From Chitinophaga sp. Cy-1792 (lineage in GTDB: Bacteria; Bacteroidota; Bacteroidia; Chitinophagales; Chitinophagaceae): 64,000 nt of DNA. Position numbers and translations under genes: made by a program. Below the pieces are notes generated by a model. That model was not told the DNA's origin. It was given only the letters and a program-made list of their open reading frames with translations, and made no database searches. Shown here one piece after another: positions 1-9,572 of the stretch (positions are counted from its first letter, which is position 1; the number at the start of each line of letters is the position of its first letter). Location: contig NZ_VWWO01000001.1 of the NCBI RefSeq assembly GCF_011752935.1, forward strand, positions 2,666,001 to 2,730,000, given 5' to 3'.

Positions 1-81
1 TGTTTTCCCGGTATTGCACGCCTGCAGTATCACTGCGGATATAACGGCAATCAATATACGAAATTTTAATGCTGTATTCAT
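1..81 (-). CDS. Lipoprotein N-terminus, partial (runs off the left edge)
   Basis: Twenty-seven codons are visible from an ATG at 79-81 to the window edge. The peptide starts MNTALKFRI, continues with a hydrophobic stretch and reaches a lipobox (LQAC), so this is a secreted lipoprotein signal peptide with the acylated Cys at about residue 22. The mature domain lies outside the window and the function cannot be told. It starts 1 bp after the stop of the DinB-like gene on the same strand, so the two are probably co-transcribed. Confidence 0.6.
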   Translation of the reverse strand, partial: MNTALKFRILIAVISAVILQACNTGKT

Positions 82-82
82 A

Positions 83-613
83 CTAACGTTTACCAGACAT
101 AGATTTATTAAAGTCATCAGATTTTCCTTTCGGGATAGAGAGACTTTCCCACTGGTCCTGCAGCAGGGCTTTACCTATCCATACGATTTGTCCTACATGG
201 TAGGGAACATGTGCCAGCTGCCTGTTGATGGCATCTATCACTGAATGTGGCTCCTGGCGGATGTAGACTGTTTTTTCCAGATCAGCTTCCGTGAGACTGG
301 CCAGCGTGTCCAGCAGGCATTTCCAGCCGGCTTCCCATAAGGCAAGCAGTTCATCTTTAGACAGGTTGTCGTCTTCAAACTCAGCATCACGGTGTCGTCC
401 GGGCTTTTCTCCATCCGTAGTGAGGAAGTCGGTCCAGCGAGATAACATATTGCCATGCAGGTGTTTTATGATCATGGCGATGCTGTTGGGTTCCCCTTCC
501 GGCTGCCAGTGCAGCTGTTTATCGTTGAGCCTGGCCAGTGTTTTATCACCCAGGACTTTATGGGTCTGGAAGCGTTTTTGAACGCTGTCAAGATAGATGG
601 TTCCGATAGACAT
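83..613 (-). CDS. DinB-like / DUF1572 family protein
   Basis: 176 aa. The protein has the four-helix-bundle look of the DinB/YfiT superfamily. A His at about 53 and a C-terminal HVPYH pair (His135, His139) match the usual metal-binding His triad, and the C-terminal HVGQIVWIGK is typical of DUF1572 members, many of which are annotated as hypothetical or as thiol S-transferase-like. The start is an ATG at 611-613. It lies just downstream of gamma-glutamyltransferase on the same strand and runs directly into a lipoprotein gene. A role in thiol transfer or damage response is family-level inference only. Confidence 0.8.
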   Translation of the reverse strand: MSIGTIYLDSVQKRFQTHKVLGDKTLARLNDKQLHWQPEGEPNSIAMIIKHLHGNMLSRWTDFLTTDGEKPGRHRDAEFEDDNLSKDELLALWEAGWKCLLDTLASLTEADLEKTVYIRQEPHSVIDAINRQLAHVPYHVGQIVWIGKALLQDQWESLSIPKGKSDDFNKSMSGKR

Positions 614-624
614 AATCTATATTT

Positions 625-2367
625 TTAGTAACCGGCAGCGCTGTCATCGCCACGTTTATCGGCGGCAGCTTCCAGTTTTTTGGTAGTTACAGATTTTTTG
701 ATCAGCTCCGTACGCCCGATAGGGCCGCGTACCGTCACTTTATAGCCCATACCTTCCAGTGCTTTGATACCTTCTTCCGGGAATCCTTTCTCCACATAAA
801 CAACATCAGGCAGCCACTGGTGGTGGAATTTCGGCTTATTCACCGCATCATCAGGATTCAGATTGAACTCTATGGTATTCATCAGTGTCTGGAAAACAGA
901 CGTGATAATAGTAGATCCGCCGGGCGTTCCGAGTGTATAGACGGGCATATTATTTTTGAGTACGATGGTAGGTGTCATGGAACTGAGCATTCTTTTGCCT
1001 GGTGCGATGGCGTTGGCTTCTGTGCCCACGAGGCCGTACATATTAGGTACACCGGGTTTTACAGAGAAGTCGTCCATTTCATTATTCAGCAGGAACCCGG
1101 ATTTGCCCACAACGGTGCGGGAGCCATAGTGTCCGTTGAGTGTAGTGGTCACAGAAACGGCGTTGCCTTCCGCATCCATAATGCTGATATGGGTTGTTTG
1201 TTCACTTTCTTTAAATAGACCAGCTTTGGTACTGTCGCTGTTGCCGGCTTTCATGGGTACATAATCGGCCATGCGTGCAGCGATATATTTTTTATCCAGC
1301 AGCTGTGCTACCGGCACTTTTACGAAGTCGGGGTCGCCGAGGAAGGCAGCTCTGTCGGCATAGGCGCGTCGTTCTGCTTCTATCATCAGCTGCATGGCCT
1401 GTGGTGACTGGAAGCCCCAGGTGGCTACGGGATATTTTTCTACCATCATCATCATTTGCTGCAGGCAGATACCTCCTGATGAAGGCAGCGGCATGGTAAC
1501 GATGGTTTGTCCTTTATAGTTAAAAGTAAGAGCTGTTCTTTCTCTGGCTTTATAGTTTTTGAGATCGGCGAGGGTCATGATGCCGTGGCCGCGTTGCATT
1601 TCAGCAACGATGTTGGCAGCGGTTTCTCCTTCATAGAAGCCTGCCATGCCTTTATCGCGTACCAGTTTAAGGGTATGGGCCAGTTCGGGCTGAAAAAGCG
1701 TGTCGCTGGCTTTCCATGGCTGATCTTTCACAAAGGCAGTAGGAGCGGTGTTGAGTTGCAAAAATTCAGTCCTGGTATCATTCAGGTTTTTGGCTTCCTG
1801 TGCCGTGATGACATACCCTTTTTCTGCCAGCTGTATGGCGGGTGCGATCAGTCTGGCGAATGGCAGACGGGCATATTTCATCGAGGCAAACAGTCCGGCT
1901 ACGGTGCCGGGAACGCCTGCGGCGAGGTGTCCGTCGAGGCTCAGTTTGGTGATGGCATTGCCGGCGCTGTCGAGGTACATATCCCTGCTGGCTTTGGCAG
2001 GAGCGGTTTCTCTGTAGTCGATGGCGATATTTTTACCATTTTTCAGGTGGGCTACCATGAAGCCGCCGCCACCGAGGTTGCCGGCGCCGGGATATACGAC
2101 TGCCAATGCCAGCTGGGTGGCAATGACGGCATCAACGGCATTGCCGCCTTGCTGCAGTATATAGGTGCCCGCTTCGCTGGCCAGCGGATGTGCGGATACT
2201 ACCGCGCCTTTAGGGACCGTGATATTCTTGGTAATAGTATAGTCGTAAGGGTGTAAGCCATTCCCTTGCTGGGCACAGGCTGAAAGCATACCGCCAACGG
2301 CGATGCTGAACATAAGCAGAAAACGCATCGAAAAACGCTTTAATTTAGTATTAGCCGCTAATTTCAT
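625..2367 (-). CDS. ggt: Gamma-glutamyltransferase (GGT), secreted lipoprotein form
   Basis: About 580 aa. GGT cleaves the gamma-glutamyl bond of glutathione and related peptides, outside the cytoplasmic membrane. The autoprocessing site is visible as the TTH motif (EQTTHIS; first Thr about residue 391 from this start), followed by the conserved DAEGNAVSVTTTLN segment; the N-terminal subunit carries GGNAVDA and NLGGGGF. The N-terminus holds a hydrophobic segment ending in LSAC, a lipobox. The reading frame is open much further upstream, but that part overlaps the divergent M14 peptidase gene and is not credible. Start 2367 is chosen; the ATG at 2326-2328, directly before the hydrophobic segment, is an equally good alternative. 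Confidence 0.92.
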   Translation of the reverse strand: MKLAANTKLKRFSMRFLLMFSIAVGGMLSACAQQGNGLHPYDYTITKNITVPKGAVVSAHPLASEAGTYILQQGGNAVDAVIATQLALAVVYPGAGNLGGGGFMVAHLKNGKNIAIDYRETAPAKASRDMYLDSAGNAITKLSLDGHLAAGVPGTVAGLFASMKYARLPFARLIAPAIQLAEKGYVITAQEAKNLNDTRTEFLQLNTAPTAFVKDQPWKASDTLFQPELAHTLKLVRDKGMAGFYEGETAANIVAEMQRGHGIMTLADLKNYKARERTALTFNYKGQTIVTMPLPSSGGICLQQMMMMVEKYPVATWGFQSPQAMQLMIEAERRAYADRAAFLGDPDFVKVPVAQLLDKKYIAARMADYVPMKAGNSDSTKAGLFKESEQTTHISIMDAEGNAVSVTTTLNGHYGSRTVVGKSGFLLNNEMDDFSVKPGVPNMYGLVGTEANAIAPGKRMLSSMTPTIVLKNNMPVYTLGTPGGSTIITSVFQTLMNTIEFNLNPDDAVNKPKFHHQWLPDVVYVEKGFPEEGIKALEGMGYKVTVRGPIGRTELIKKSVTTKKLEAAADKRGDDSAAGY

Positions 2368-2407
2368 GAAATTACGGTACTTTACCTGATATTTTATTCC
2401 TTTTTCT

Positions 2408-4930
2408 ATGCGTAAATACTTTTTGCTGGCAGCGATATTATGCAGTATGATACCTGCCATCGCCCAGGTACCTACCCCCGATGCATTCCTGGGATACCCG
2501 CTCGGCTCCCGGTTTACACCACAGTACCGGGTGGCAGAATATTTCAAAACGGTGGCTGCCAGCGTCAAAAATATGAAGCTGGAACAATACGGCACCACCT
2601 ATGAAGGCCGCCAGCTGTTCATCGCAGTGATCACCGCCCCTGAAAATTTTGATAAACTTGACCAGATACGCCAGCAAAGCGTAGGCATCTCCAAAGGACA
2701 AACGACTACTGCGGCCACACAGCCGGTAATTGTTTGGCTCAGTTATAATGTACATGGAAACGAAGCCGTATCTACAGAGGCTTCCATGAAAACATTATAT
2801 GAGCTGGTGAATAACAGCAACGCACAAACGCAGGAATGGCTCCACAACGTGGTAGTAGTCATAGACCCCTGCCTCAATCCCGACGGCCACGACAGATATG
2901 TCAACTTCTACAATGCCAACAGGAACCGGAAACCAAATGTGGCACAGTATTCCAGAGAGCATAACGAACCATGGCCAGGTGGAAGACCCAATCATTATTA
3001 CTTTGACCTCAACCGCGACTGGGCATGGCAAACGCAACAGGAATCGCAGCAGCGACTGGCTGTCTATAACCAGTGGATGCCGCAGTTACACGTTGATTTC
3101 CATGAACAGGAAATCGATGCACCATATTATTTTGCACCTGCCGCAGAGCCTTTTCATGATGTAATCACACCATGGCAAAGGGAATTGCAGGTAATGATCG
3201 GAAAGAATAACGCCAGATATTTCGACCAGGAAGGATGGTTATATTTTACCAAAGAACGTTTTGACCTGTTTTATCCCAGTTATGGAGATACCTACCCTAT
3301 GTACAATGGGGCGATCGGTATGACCTATGAGCAGGGTGGCAGCGGCCGCGCAGGCGTGTCTGTCCTCAAAAGCGACGGCGATTCACTCACCCTGAGCGAC
3401 AGAATAGCGCATCACTTTACAACGGGCATGTCTACCATAGAAGTAGCAGCAGCGCAATCTGCCAGGATCCTGAGTGAATATAAACGCTTTTACCAGGATG
3501 CTAAAACAAACCCACAGGGCGCTTACAAGGCCTATGTAGTGAAAGCCGCCGGCAACACGGAAAAGCTGAACACCCTCACAGACCTCTTACGGAAAAATAA
3601 TATCGTATTCGGCTATGGCGCCACCGTTGGCACTGCCAATGGTTTCAACTATTTCAATGGAAAAACAGAAAACTTTACCATCGACCGGGAAGACCTGGTG
3701 ATCAGTGCATATCAGCCGCATTCTACCTTGCTCCGGGTGTTGTTTGAGCCAATCTCTCATCTGACCGATTCTGTAACCTACGATATCACGGCCTGGGCGC
3801 TGCCATATGCATATGGACTGCCTTCTTATGCAGTGAAGCAAAACCTTACGCCTGCCAACGATTCGCCGGTAGTGAAAAATAATAAACCACTGGCAGCACA
3901 GAAACCCTATGCTTACCTGGCGCAGTGGAACAGTGTTCGTGACGCTAAATTTCTGGCAGCCTTATTGCAGCGTGGTATTAAAGTTAGATTCACTGAAACC
4001 GCCTTCACCGCAGCCGGAAAGGATTTCTCAGCCGGCACGCTGATCATTACACGTAATGGCAACAGCAACGCTGCATTGGATTTCGATAACTATGTAACAT
4101 CGCAGGCGAATCATTTCCGTATCTCTCTGGATGCTGTGAGTACCGGTTTTGTTGACAAAGGCACCGACTTCGGCTCTGATAAAATCCGTTACATCAAACC
4201 TCCCCGCGTCATGATGCTCGTGGGCGATAATGTATCTTCCCTGGGTGTTGGCGAGATATGGCATTTCTTTGAACAGCAGCTGGATTACCCTATAACGCTG
4301 GTGAATGAACGAAATGTAAATGAAGTCAGCTGGCAGGATATAGATGTATTGATTTTACCTGATGGAAACTATGGTATCCTGAATGATAAAACAGCTGCAG
4401 AATCGCTACGTGGCTGGGTAAGAAAAGGCGGTAAACTGATCGCTTTTGAAAATGCAGCAGCACAGCTGGCCAATGCTGACTGGGGCATACAACTGAAGAA
4501 AAATGAAGAAAAAGCCGACTTTTCTCCCGATAAACAGAAAAATTACGATGGACTGAAACCTTACGCCAACCGCGAAAGAGAAAGCGTCAGACAATTTATT
4601 CCCGGTGCCATTTACCGGGTAGACCTGGATACTACGCATCCGCTGGCATTTGGTTTTCCTTCGAGATATTATACCCTCAAAACAGATAATAAAATCTATG
4701 ATTTCTTAGACGGAGACGGCTGGAATGTAGGTGTGTTGAAGAAAGATAATTACCTCAGTGGTTTTGTCGGTGCCGAAACACGCAAACAATTAATGGACGG
4801 ATTAGTATTTGGTGTAAAGGAAATGGGAAGTGGCAGTGTGGTGATTTTAGCCGATAATCCTTTATTCAGAAGTTTCTGGGAGAATGGGAAGTTGTTGTTT
4901 TCCAACGCTGTTTTCTTTGTTGGAGAATAG
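2408..4930 (+). CDS. Secreted M14-family zinc metallopeptidase
   Basis: 840 aa with a signal peptide (residues 1-20, cleavage after AIAQ). The zinc ligands of carboxypeptidase-A-like enzymes are visible: HGNE (His116, Glu119) and a later His in VDFHEQ (His232), with the catalytic Glu in TYEQGG (Glu308). The C-terminal half (about 590-840) resembles the glutamine-amidotransferase-like fold often fused to this M14 subgroup in Bacteroidota. It is likely periplasmic or exported and probably trims peptides. It diverges from ggt across a gap of only 40-79 bp, so the two share a control region; both act on extracytoplasmic peptides. Confidence 0.9.
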   Translation: MRKYFLLAAILCSMIPAIAQVPTPDAFLGYPLGSRFTPQYRVAEYFKTVAASVKNMKLEQYGTTYEGRQLFIAVITAPENFDKLDQIRQQSVGISKGQTTTAATQPVIVWLSYNVHGNEAVSTEASMKTLYELVNNSNAQTQEWLHNVVVVIDPCLNPDGHDRYVNFYNANRNRKPNVAQYSREHNEPWPGGRPNHYYFDLNRDWAWQTQQESQQRLAVYNQWMPQLHVDFHEQEIDAPYYFAPAAEPFHDVITPWQRELQVMIGKNNARYFDQEGWLYFTKERFDLFYPSYGDTYPMYNGAIGMTYEQGGSGRAGVSVLKSDGDSLTLSDRIAHHFTTGMSTIEVAAAQSARILSEYKRFYQDAKTNPQGAYKAYVVKAAGNTEKLNTLTDLLRKNNIVFGYGATVGTANGFNYFNGKTENFTIDREDLVISAYQPHSTLLRVLFEPISHLTDSVTYDITAWALPYAYGLPSYAVKQNLTPANDSPVVKNNKPLAAQKPYAYLAQWNSVRDAKFLAALLQRGIKVRFTETAFTAAGKDFSAGTLIITRNGNSNAALDFDNYVTSQANHFRISLDAVSTGFVDKGTDFGSDKIRYIKPPRVMMLVGDNVSSLGVGEIWHFFEQQLDYPITLVNERNVNEVSWQDIDVLILPDGNYGILNDKTAAESLRGWVRKGGKLIAFENAAAQLANADWGIQLKKNEEKADFSPDKQKNYDGLKPYANRERESVRQFIPGAIYRVDLDTTHPLAFGFPSRYYTLKTDNKIYDFLDGDGWNVGVLKKDNYLSGFVGAETRKQLMDGLVFGVKEMGSGSVVILADNPLFRSFWENGKLLFSNAVFFVGE

Positions 4931-4945
4931 AATAAACTGCGATTA

Positions 4946-5023
4946 TCAGGAATGGGTGCGGGCCGGAGGCCCGCACCCATTCCTGATTTTGGGCCGCGCC
5001 GAAGGCGCGGCCCAAAATCAGGA
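4946..5023. repeat. Paired triloop palindrome, element A
   Basis: Two adjacent perfect hairpins. Hairpin 1 is 4946-4964 / GGA / 4968-4986 (19 bp). Hairpin 2 is 4981-5000 / GAA / 5004-5023 (20 bp). They overlap in the segment TCCTGA at 4981-4986; its complement TCAGGA occurs at both outer ends (4946-4951 and 5018-5023), so the middle arm can pair with only one side at a time. It lies between the convergent M14 peptidase and redoxin genes. No T-run follows on either strand, so it is not a simple terminator. Confidence 0.9.
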
Positions 5024-5052
5024 AGAAGGATAAATGCAGGTATAATTTTAAG

Positions 5053-5078
5053 AAAAAAAAGCGCCAGTAAAGGCGCTT
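5053..5078 (-). terminator. Rho-independent terminator of the redoxin gene
   Basis: Arms AAGCGCC (5059-5065) and GGCGCTT (5072-5078) with a 6-nt loop. Read on the minus strand the stem is followed by a run of eight T, directly downstream of the redoxin stop codon. Confidence 0.85.
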
Positions 5079-5105
5079 CAAATATCTTTCCGGAAAAATA
5101 AAAAA

Positions 5106-5714
5106 TTACAACTTACGCTTAATATTACAGCCCAGCGCCGCTGAAGAAGCAATACTAACTGCTTTCCCCGCCAGCATATCATTCATGGCATTGCGCAGCA
5201 GATGTGCTTTCACGGCTTCTGCATTACCCGGACTATCATCAATTCCGCCTTTATAAACCAGCTTGCCGCTTTTATCGAAAAGGAAGCATTCCGGTGTGTG
5301 GTTGGCGTCAAAAGCATCTGCCAGTTCTGCATTTCTATCTAACAGGTAATACCAGGAAAACTGGTGTTGTCCCGCATATGCTTTCATGGCAGCGAGTGAT
5401 TCGCCTTCTGCTCTGTTGGCCTCATTGGAATTGATCATGGCTACGCCGACATTATTCTTTTGTGCAAAGGCGCAAACAGCCTGCAACCGCTCCTTATTGC
5501 GCAGCATATAAGGACACTGATTGGCAACGAAAATTACCAGCAGTCCGTTACTGTTTTTAATAGCATTTAAGGAGATTTCTTTACCGGAGATATCGGTTAA
5601 TCGCGTTTCTGCTTTAGGAATAGGTGCGCCTAAATCCAGATTGGCATCGCGGGCCGACCGGAACGAAGTAAGAATGACAGTACACAGAGATAAATAAAAC
5701 GCGGACTTAAACAT
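5106..5714 (-). CDS. Redoxin-domain (AhpC/TSA-like) exported protein
   Basis: 202 aa. An N-terminal hydrophobic segment (residues 1-17) suggests export. The thioredoxin-like fold follows, with the motif NQCPYMLRNK (Cys67); only one Cys is in the active-site motif, as in peroxiredoxin-like redoxins rather than CxxC thioredoxins. A second conserved patch is HTPECFLFD, followed by YKGGIDD. The family reduces peroxides or thiols; substrate unknown. The single gene has its own terminator and faces the M14 peptidase. Confidence 0.85.
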   Translation of the reverse strand: MFKSAFYLSLCTVILTSFRSARDANLDLGAPIPKAETRLTDISGKEISLNAIKNSNGLLVIFVANQCPYMLRNKERLQAVCAFAQKNNVGVAMINSNEANRAEGESLAAMKAYAGQHQFSWYYLLDRNAELADAFDANHTPECFLFDKSGKLVYKGGIDDSPGNAEAVKAHLLRNAMNDMLAGKAVSIASSAALGCNIKRKL

Positions 5715-5803
5715 AAAAAATTATTTTCAGGTCCAACAATAGGTGTTAAACGGTGACAATTATTAACAGAAAGATAGGTTAAAATATGCAGATATATTAG
5801 CTG

Positions 5804-5862
5804 CATACCGGCAAATAACAAACAGCTATTGATTTACAATACGTACTGTATTTGCCGGTATG
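5804..5862. repeat. 14-bp perfect inverted repeat in the redoxin / M43 gap
   Basis: CATACCGGCAAATA (5804-5817) and its exact complement (5849-5862) are separated by 31 bp. The repeat sits between the M43 protease stop and the redoxin start, both on the minus strand. There is no T-run at either end, so it is not an obvious terminator. It may be a long-loop RNA hairpin or a two-site protein-binding region. Confidence 0.75.
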
Positions 5863-5888
5863 TAAAATTATACATTTCAACTTGTCTT

Positions 5889-8800
5889 TTACCGCAATAA
5901 CACAAAAGATCCCTTTATTAACTGTGTAGTTCCGTCGGTAAAAGTGAGCAATGCAAAGTATACATAGCTGTCCATATTTGCCGGACGACCATTTACCATG
6001 CCATTCCAACCATAAGCTTTATCGTTGGCAGGGGTATTACTGGTTTCAAAAATCTTGTTACCCATACGGTTAAAAACGGTGAAGTTTTTTACCATCGCAA
6101 TATCTCTTGAACCAATCACATAGAAGATGTCGTTCTGTCCATCGCCATTGGGAGTGAAGGCAGTAGGCATACTTGTTCTTTCAAGGATAGATGACTTGAA
6201 AGACGTGGCAGCAGTGGCTATACAGTAAAAACTGTTTTGTACTGCTACCTGGTAATTCAGCGATGACTTAATGGTAGCTACTGGCTGCGGACAGGTCGTG
6301 CAGGATAAACCTTCTGCCGGCGTCCAGGTATAGGAGAATGGTGTGCCTCCGGTCACAGTTGTTACCAAAGGTACCTGTGCCGGACGTAGTACATCACTGA
6401 TAGTAGGTGCCACCTTTACACTGAAAGGAATGTACATGGCATTGGCTGAATTGTTATTGTAATCCGTTTCCTTAAAAACAGTTTCAGGTATACCAGACTC
6501 ATTTATCTGGACATTATTATTTACTACAGCTACTACTTTTGTGCCATTTTGAGGCTTTGGCAGCAGGTGTGTATATACATAACAGTTCCCCGGCTGACGT
6601 GCCATCGTGTAAAAAACGTTGCCCAGGAGTTTGCCGGTACCCGCATCATAAAATGCAACCGGCAATTTTGCCCAAACGCTATCATAACCGTTGTGCATAC
6701 ATATTTTGAAACTCACTATCATTCTGGTGTCATCAAAACATTGCGCATCCTGTAACTCCACGGTAAAATCCGGCGGGAAAATATGAATATTGGCGGTATC
6801 TCTTAAAATACATCCATACTGATTTACCAATGTCAGATTGATAAGATCACTGTCTTTCATAGTAGCCAGCGGTGTTGCGCAGTTATAACAGTTAAGGCTA
6901 TACGTATACGTTGGTGATTGCGACCAGGTGGTAGTATAAGGCTGATCTAAAGTTGTATTGAAATACAAAGGAAATGCAGCTTTTCTGAACACGGTAGTAT
7001 CAGCAGGCATCAGATTTAGCACAGGAGGAGTGTAGTCAGTATTGCTGGTATTATTGTCGTAATCTGCTTCTTCGATGCCGGATGCCGGTGGATATTTGAG
7101 CAGCCTGTCTGTGCTTATCTTTACATACACCTTTCCTGTGGCTGAATTGCTGATAAAGTGCTCGTAGGTATTACATGCTGTTGTACTAAAACCGGTAGTG
7201 GTAAAGTCGTTGCCTAGTTGATGGGCCAGCCCCAGATCAGGATCTGCGTCATAGAAGCGGATCACCAGTCCTGCAGGTATATTTCCCTGAATGAAATTGT
7301 TACAAACCGTGAAACGCACGTGCAGTCTGTTATCGCTGGCACAGGTGAGCTGATCTATTTTAGCAGTATAATCATCTGCCACAGGAATATGTATCGTAGC
7401 AGTAGCGGTGTCGTAGCACCCCAGATTACTAAAGGCGATTACCTGCCGGATGGTAACGGTATCCTGACGATATGGTGCCGTAAAGGTGGTAGTAGCGCAG
7501 TTATCACAGCTTAAATTATCGGTAGGTACCCACTTCATGCTGCTGACGGTGCCATGCACGGTCTTAGCTGTCAGATCAACGCTGGCCAATGGTTTCACCA
7601 GTACATCCGATACATCCAGTACAGGTTTGAAGCGAATGTTTTTAAAGGTAGCCAGGTTGTTCTTGTAGTTTTGTTCCGTCATTCCGGTGTTGGGTAATGC
7701 CAGCGGAATAGTGCTGCCATTATCTGCGGCTACCACTACAATACTATCGATGCCGGCGATGCCTGCATTAACGGTAGTTGTATAAAGTGGAGTGCTGCAT
7801 TTACCGGTAAGGTCGCCGGGCATCAGGTATACACTACCCAGTTGTACTGCCCCGGGATCTGATGGTGGTCTGTCGTAAAACGCAATGGGCATGCCTTTGC
7901 TGATGGTCTTATAACCGAAATTATGCAGATAGAAAGATACTTTCAATTGGTCCTGCTGGAAGCATTCTACTTTGGTAACATATATGGCTACATCTGGTGT
8001 AGGATCATCGACGGTAATATGTAATTTTTTGGTGGTATCGGTGCAGCTGCCATCCGTGGCAATCAGCCATACATCATAGATGCCGGGCTCCGGGAAGGTA
8101 TAGGTGAAATCCTGGTCTGTAGAGACAACCTGTTCAGGCATTCCACTGTTACTGCTCATATACCATTTGTAGGAAGTCGCATTCCTGGACATGTTGGTAA
8201 ACGTGATCGGATCTGTTTCTTCCCCTGTTTTGGATGCAATTTTTCTTTTACTTGGCGTAAACCTTGCCACCACACCACAGCTTACTTCCACCACATCGGT
8301 GTACAACGTACTACATGCGCCGGTAGTGGCTTTGAGGGTTACATAATAATTGCGTTTATCCGTTACATTTAGTGTGAAATCAGTTGCGGTAGAAACAACT
8401 ACATCATCTACGAGCCATTGCCAGGAGGCGGCGCCGGTACTGGTATTGGTGAATGTTACATTGTCGCCGGTAAGCGGGTAGTCCCTATCGCGTGTAAATG
8501 CCGCAACGACGCCACCGGTGCAGGGATCGTTACAGAGAGTACTGTTGATCATACCGGGCAGACCCGCATTGATAAAGGCATGCATTCTGTCTGCCTGACC
8601 TTGTGTAAAGCCCAGTATACACCCTGTTCCATTGCCATAGTCCATGAAGTTATCAGGGAGGTCGGGCACATCAACACTGAAGCCGGAAAGGGTGTCGGTG
8701 CTGCAGGAGTTGGGAGGATTTATGCAGAGATATCCGCCGGTGATAGTTTTATCCGGAGGGGTATCACACACCTGGTCCCCATCTTTGGTACAGTCATCAT

Positions 8801-9386
8801 TTTTACAGTCCATGTTCCCGAAAGTATGCAGCAGGTTGAGGTAGTGCCCCATTTCATGTGCGAGGATTCCTGCGCCCATGCTCGAAACGACAACATCGCC
8901 ACCAGGTCCGGCATAGCCGCCTTTTTTCAGTCTTGTCCATTTACCACATTCAAACAACTGCATGAATTCTGATTTGATATCACTCACCAGCCAGATGTTG
9001 ATATACCTGCTGCCGTCCCATCTGCCAAGTTTGGTAATGCGGTCTGCTTCCAGGTCGTCGTCGAAGTCGGTCAGATAGGATTTTACCCGTGTAATACCGG
9101 TAGTGCTGCTACCGTCCGGTGCGGTATGGGCCAGACAAAACTGTATACCTGTATTGGTACGGCCGCCGGTAAAGGCGCCGCTGGCACTGTAGGCTTCATT
9201 CAGCTCTTTGATCCCTGCCTGTATCATTGCATCCGTAATGCTTTGCGGATCGTTGGAAATGATATGGACCACAACAGGTAAGGTCACTACTGGTTGCTGG
9301 GCTTTACTCAATAAAGGCAGGATAAGGCATAGCAGCACTAACAGGCAGCGCAGGGTGAATGCCGGCTTTTCATTCGGATGATGCAT
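5889..9386 (-). CDS. Secreted M43-type zinc metalloprotease with PKD-like domains and type B T9SS sorting domain
   Basis: 1165 aa from the ATG at 9384-9386; the frame opens six codons earlier with a TTG, which I reject. There is a signal peptide (residues 1-29, ending in SKA). The zinc site HEMGHYLNLLH is at residues 177-187, in the pappalysin/M43 style, followed by a Cys-rich region. PKD-like modules start near 290, and CARDB-like repeats follow (three or four segments with FxLxNxG features). The C-terminal ~90 residues (FTPNGDGQNDIF, FNRMGNKIFE, WNGMVNG) are the gliding-motility type B domain that directs secretion by the type IX system. It is probably released or surface-bound and digests external protein. 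Confidence 0.9.
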   Translation of the reverse strand: MHHPNEKPAFTLRCLLVLLCLILPLLSKAQQPVVTLPVVVHIISNDPQSITDAMIQAGIKELNEAYSASGAFTGGRTNTGIQFCLAHTAPDGSSTTGITRVKSYLTDFDDDLEADRITKLGRWDGSRYINIWLVSDIKSEFMQLFECGKWTRLKKGGYAGPGGDVVVSSMGAGILAHEMGHYLNLLHTFGNMDCKNDDCTKDGDQVCDTPPDKTITGGYLCINPPNSCSTDTLSGFSVDVPDLPDNFMDYGNGTGCILGFTQGQADRMHAFINAGLPGMINSTLCNDPCTGGVVAAFTRDRDYPLTGDNVTFTNTSTGAASWQWLVDDVVVSTATDFTLNVTDKRNYYVTLKATTGACSTLYTDVVEVSCGVVARFTPSKRKIASKTGEETDPITFTNMSRNATSYKWYMSSNSGMPEQVVSTDQDFTYTFPEPGIYDVWLIATDGSCTDTTKKLHITVDDPTPDVAIYVTKVECFQQDQLKVSFYLHNFGYKTISKGMPIAFYDRPPSDPGAVQLGSVYLMPGDLTGKCSTPLYTTTVNAGIAGIDSIVVVAADNGSTIPLALPNTGMTEQNYKNNLATFKNIRFKPVLDVSDVLVKPLASVDLTAKTVHGTVSSMKWVPTDNLSCDNCATTTFTAPYRQDTVTIRQVIAFSNLGCYDTATATIHIPVADDYTAKIDQLTCASDNRLHVRFTVCNNFIQGNIPAGLVIRFYDADPDLGLAHQLGNDFTTTGFSTTACNTYEHFISNSATGKVYVKISTDRLLKYPPASGIEEADYDNNTSNTDYTPPVLNLMPADTTVFRKAAFPLYFNTTLDQPYTTTWSQSPTYTYSLNCYNCATPLATMKDSDLINLTLVNQYGCILRDTANIHIFPPDFTVELQDAQCFDDTRMIVSFKICMHNGYDSVWAKLPVAFYDAGTGKLLGNVFYTMARQPGNCYVYTHLLPKPQNGTKVVAVVNNNVQINESGIPETVFKETDYNNNSANAMYIPFSVKVAPTISDVLRPAQVPLVTTVTGGTPFSYTWTPAEGLSCTTCPQPVATIKSSLNYQVAVQNSFYCIATAATSFKSSILERTSMPTAFTPNGDGQNDIFYVIGSRDIAMVKNFTVFNRMGNKIFETSNTPANDKAYGWNGMVNGRPANMDSYVYFALLTFTDGTTQLIKGSFVLLR

Positions 9387-9404
9387 AAGTTCACTAGTTG
9401 GCAA

Positions 9405-9572
9405 GATTAACGTAACGAAAAGCTGGTAAGGGCCACTAATCAGTGACAGGATACGGTAAATAAATGCACAGCTTTTCGGTTAATCTCTCGACAAGATTTT
9501 TACAAATGTAAAGCAACACTTGCAGAAAAAATAATATCTGTTTAAATTGATTTATTTAGGGAGATGCCTGTC
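9405..9572. other. Intergenic, no feature seen
   Basis: 168 bp upstream of the M43 protease and downstream of the BrkB-like gene, both on the minus strand. I see no hairpin, repeat or clear -7 box. Confidence 0.5.

Noticed and set aside
2368..2598. Extended N-terminus of gamma-glutamyltransferase
   Set aside because: It overlaps the divergent peptidase gene with its good signal peptide, and does not resemble GGT.
9387..9404. TTG start of the M43 protease
   Set aside because: An ATG six codons later gives a cleaner signal peptide; similar TTG extensions were rejected for mltG, pcm, the mutase, folK, ansB, the Tudor-like, 401-aa, MG2/plug, hybrid kinase and TonB receptor genes.
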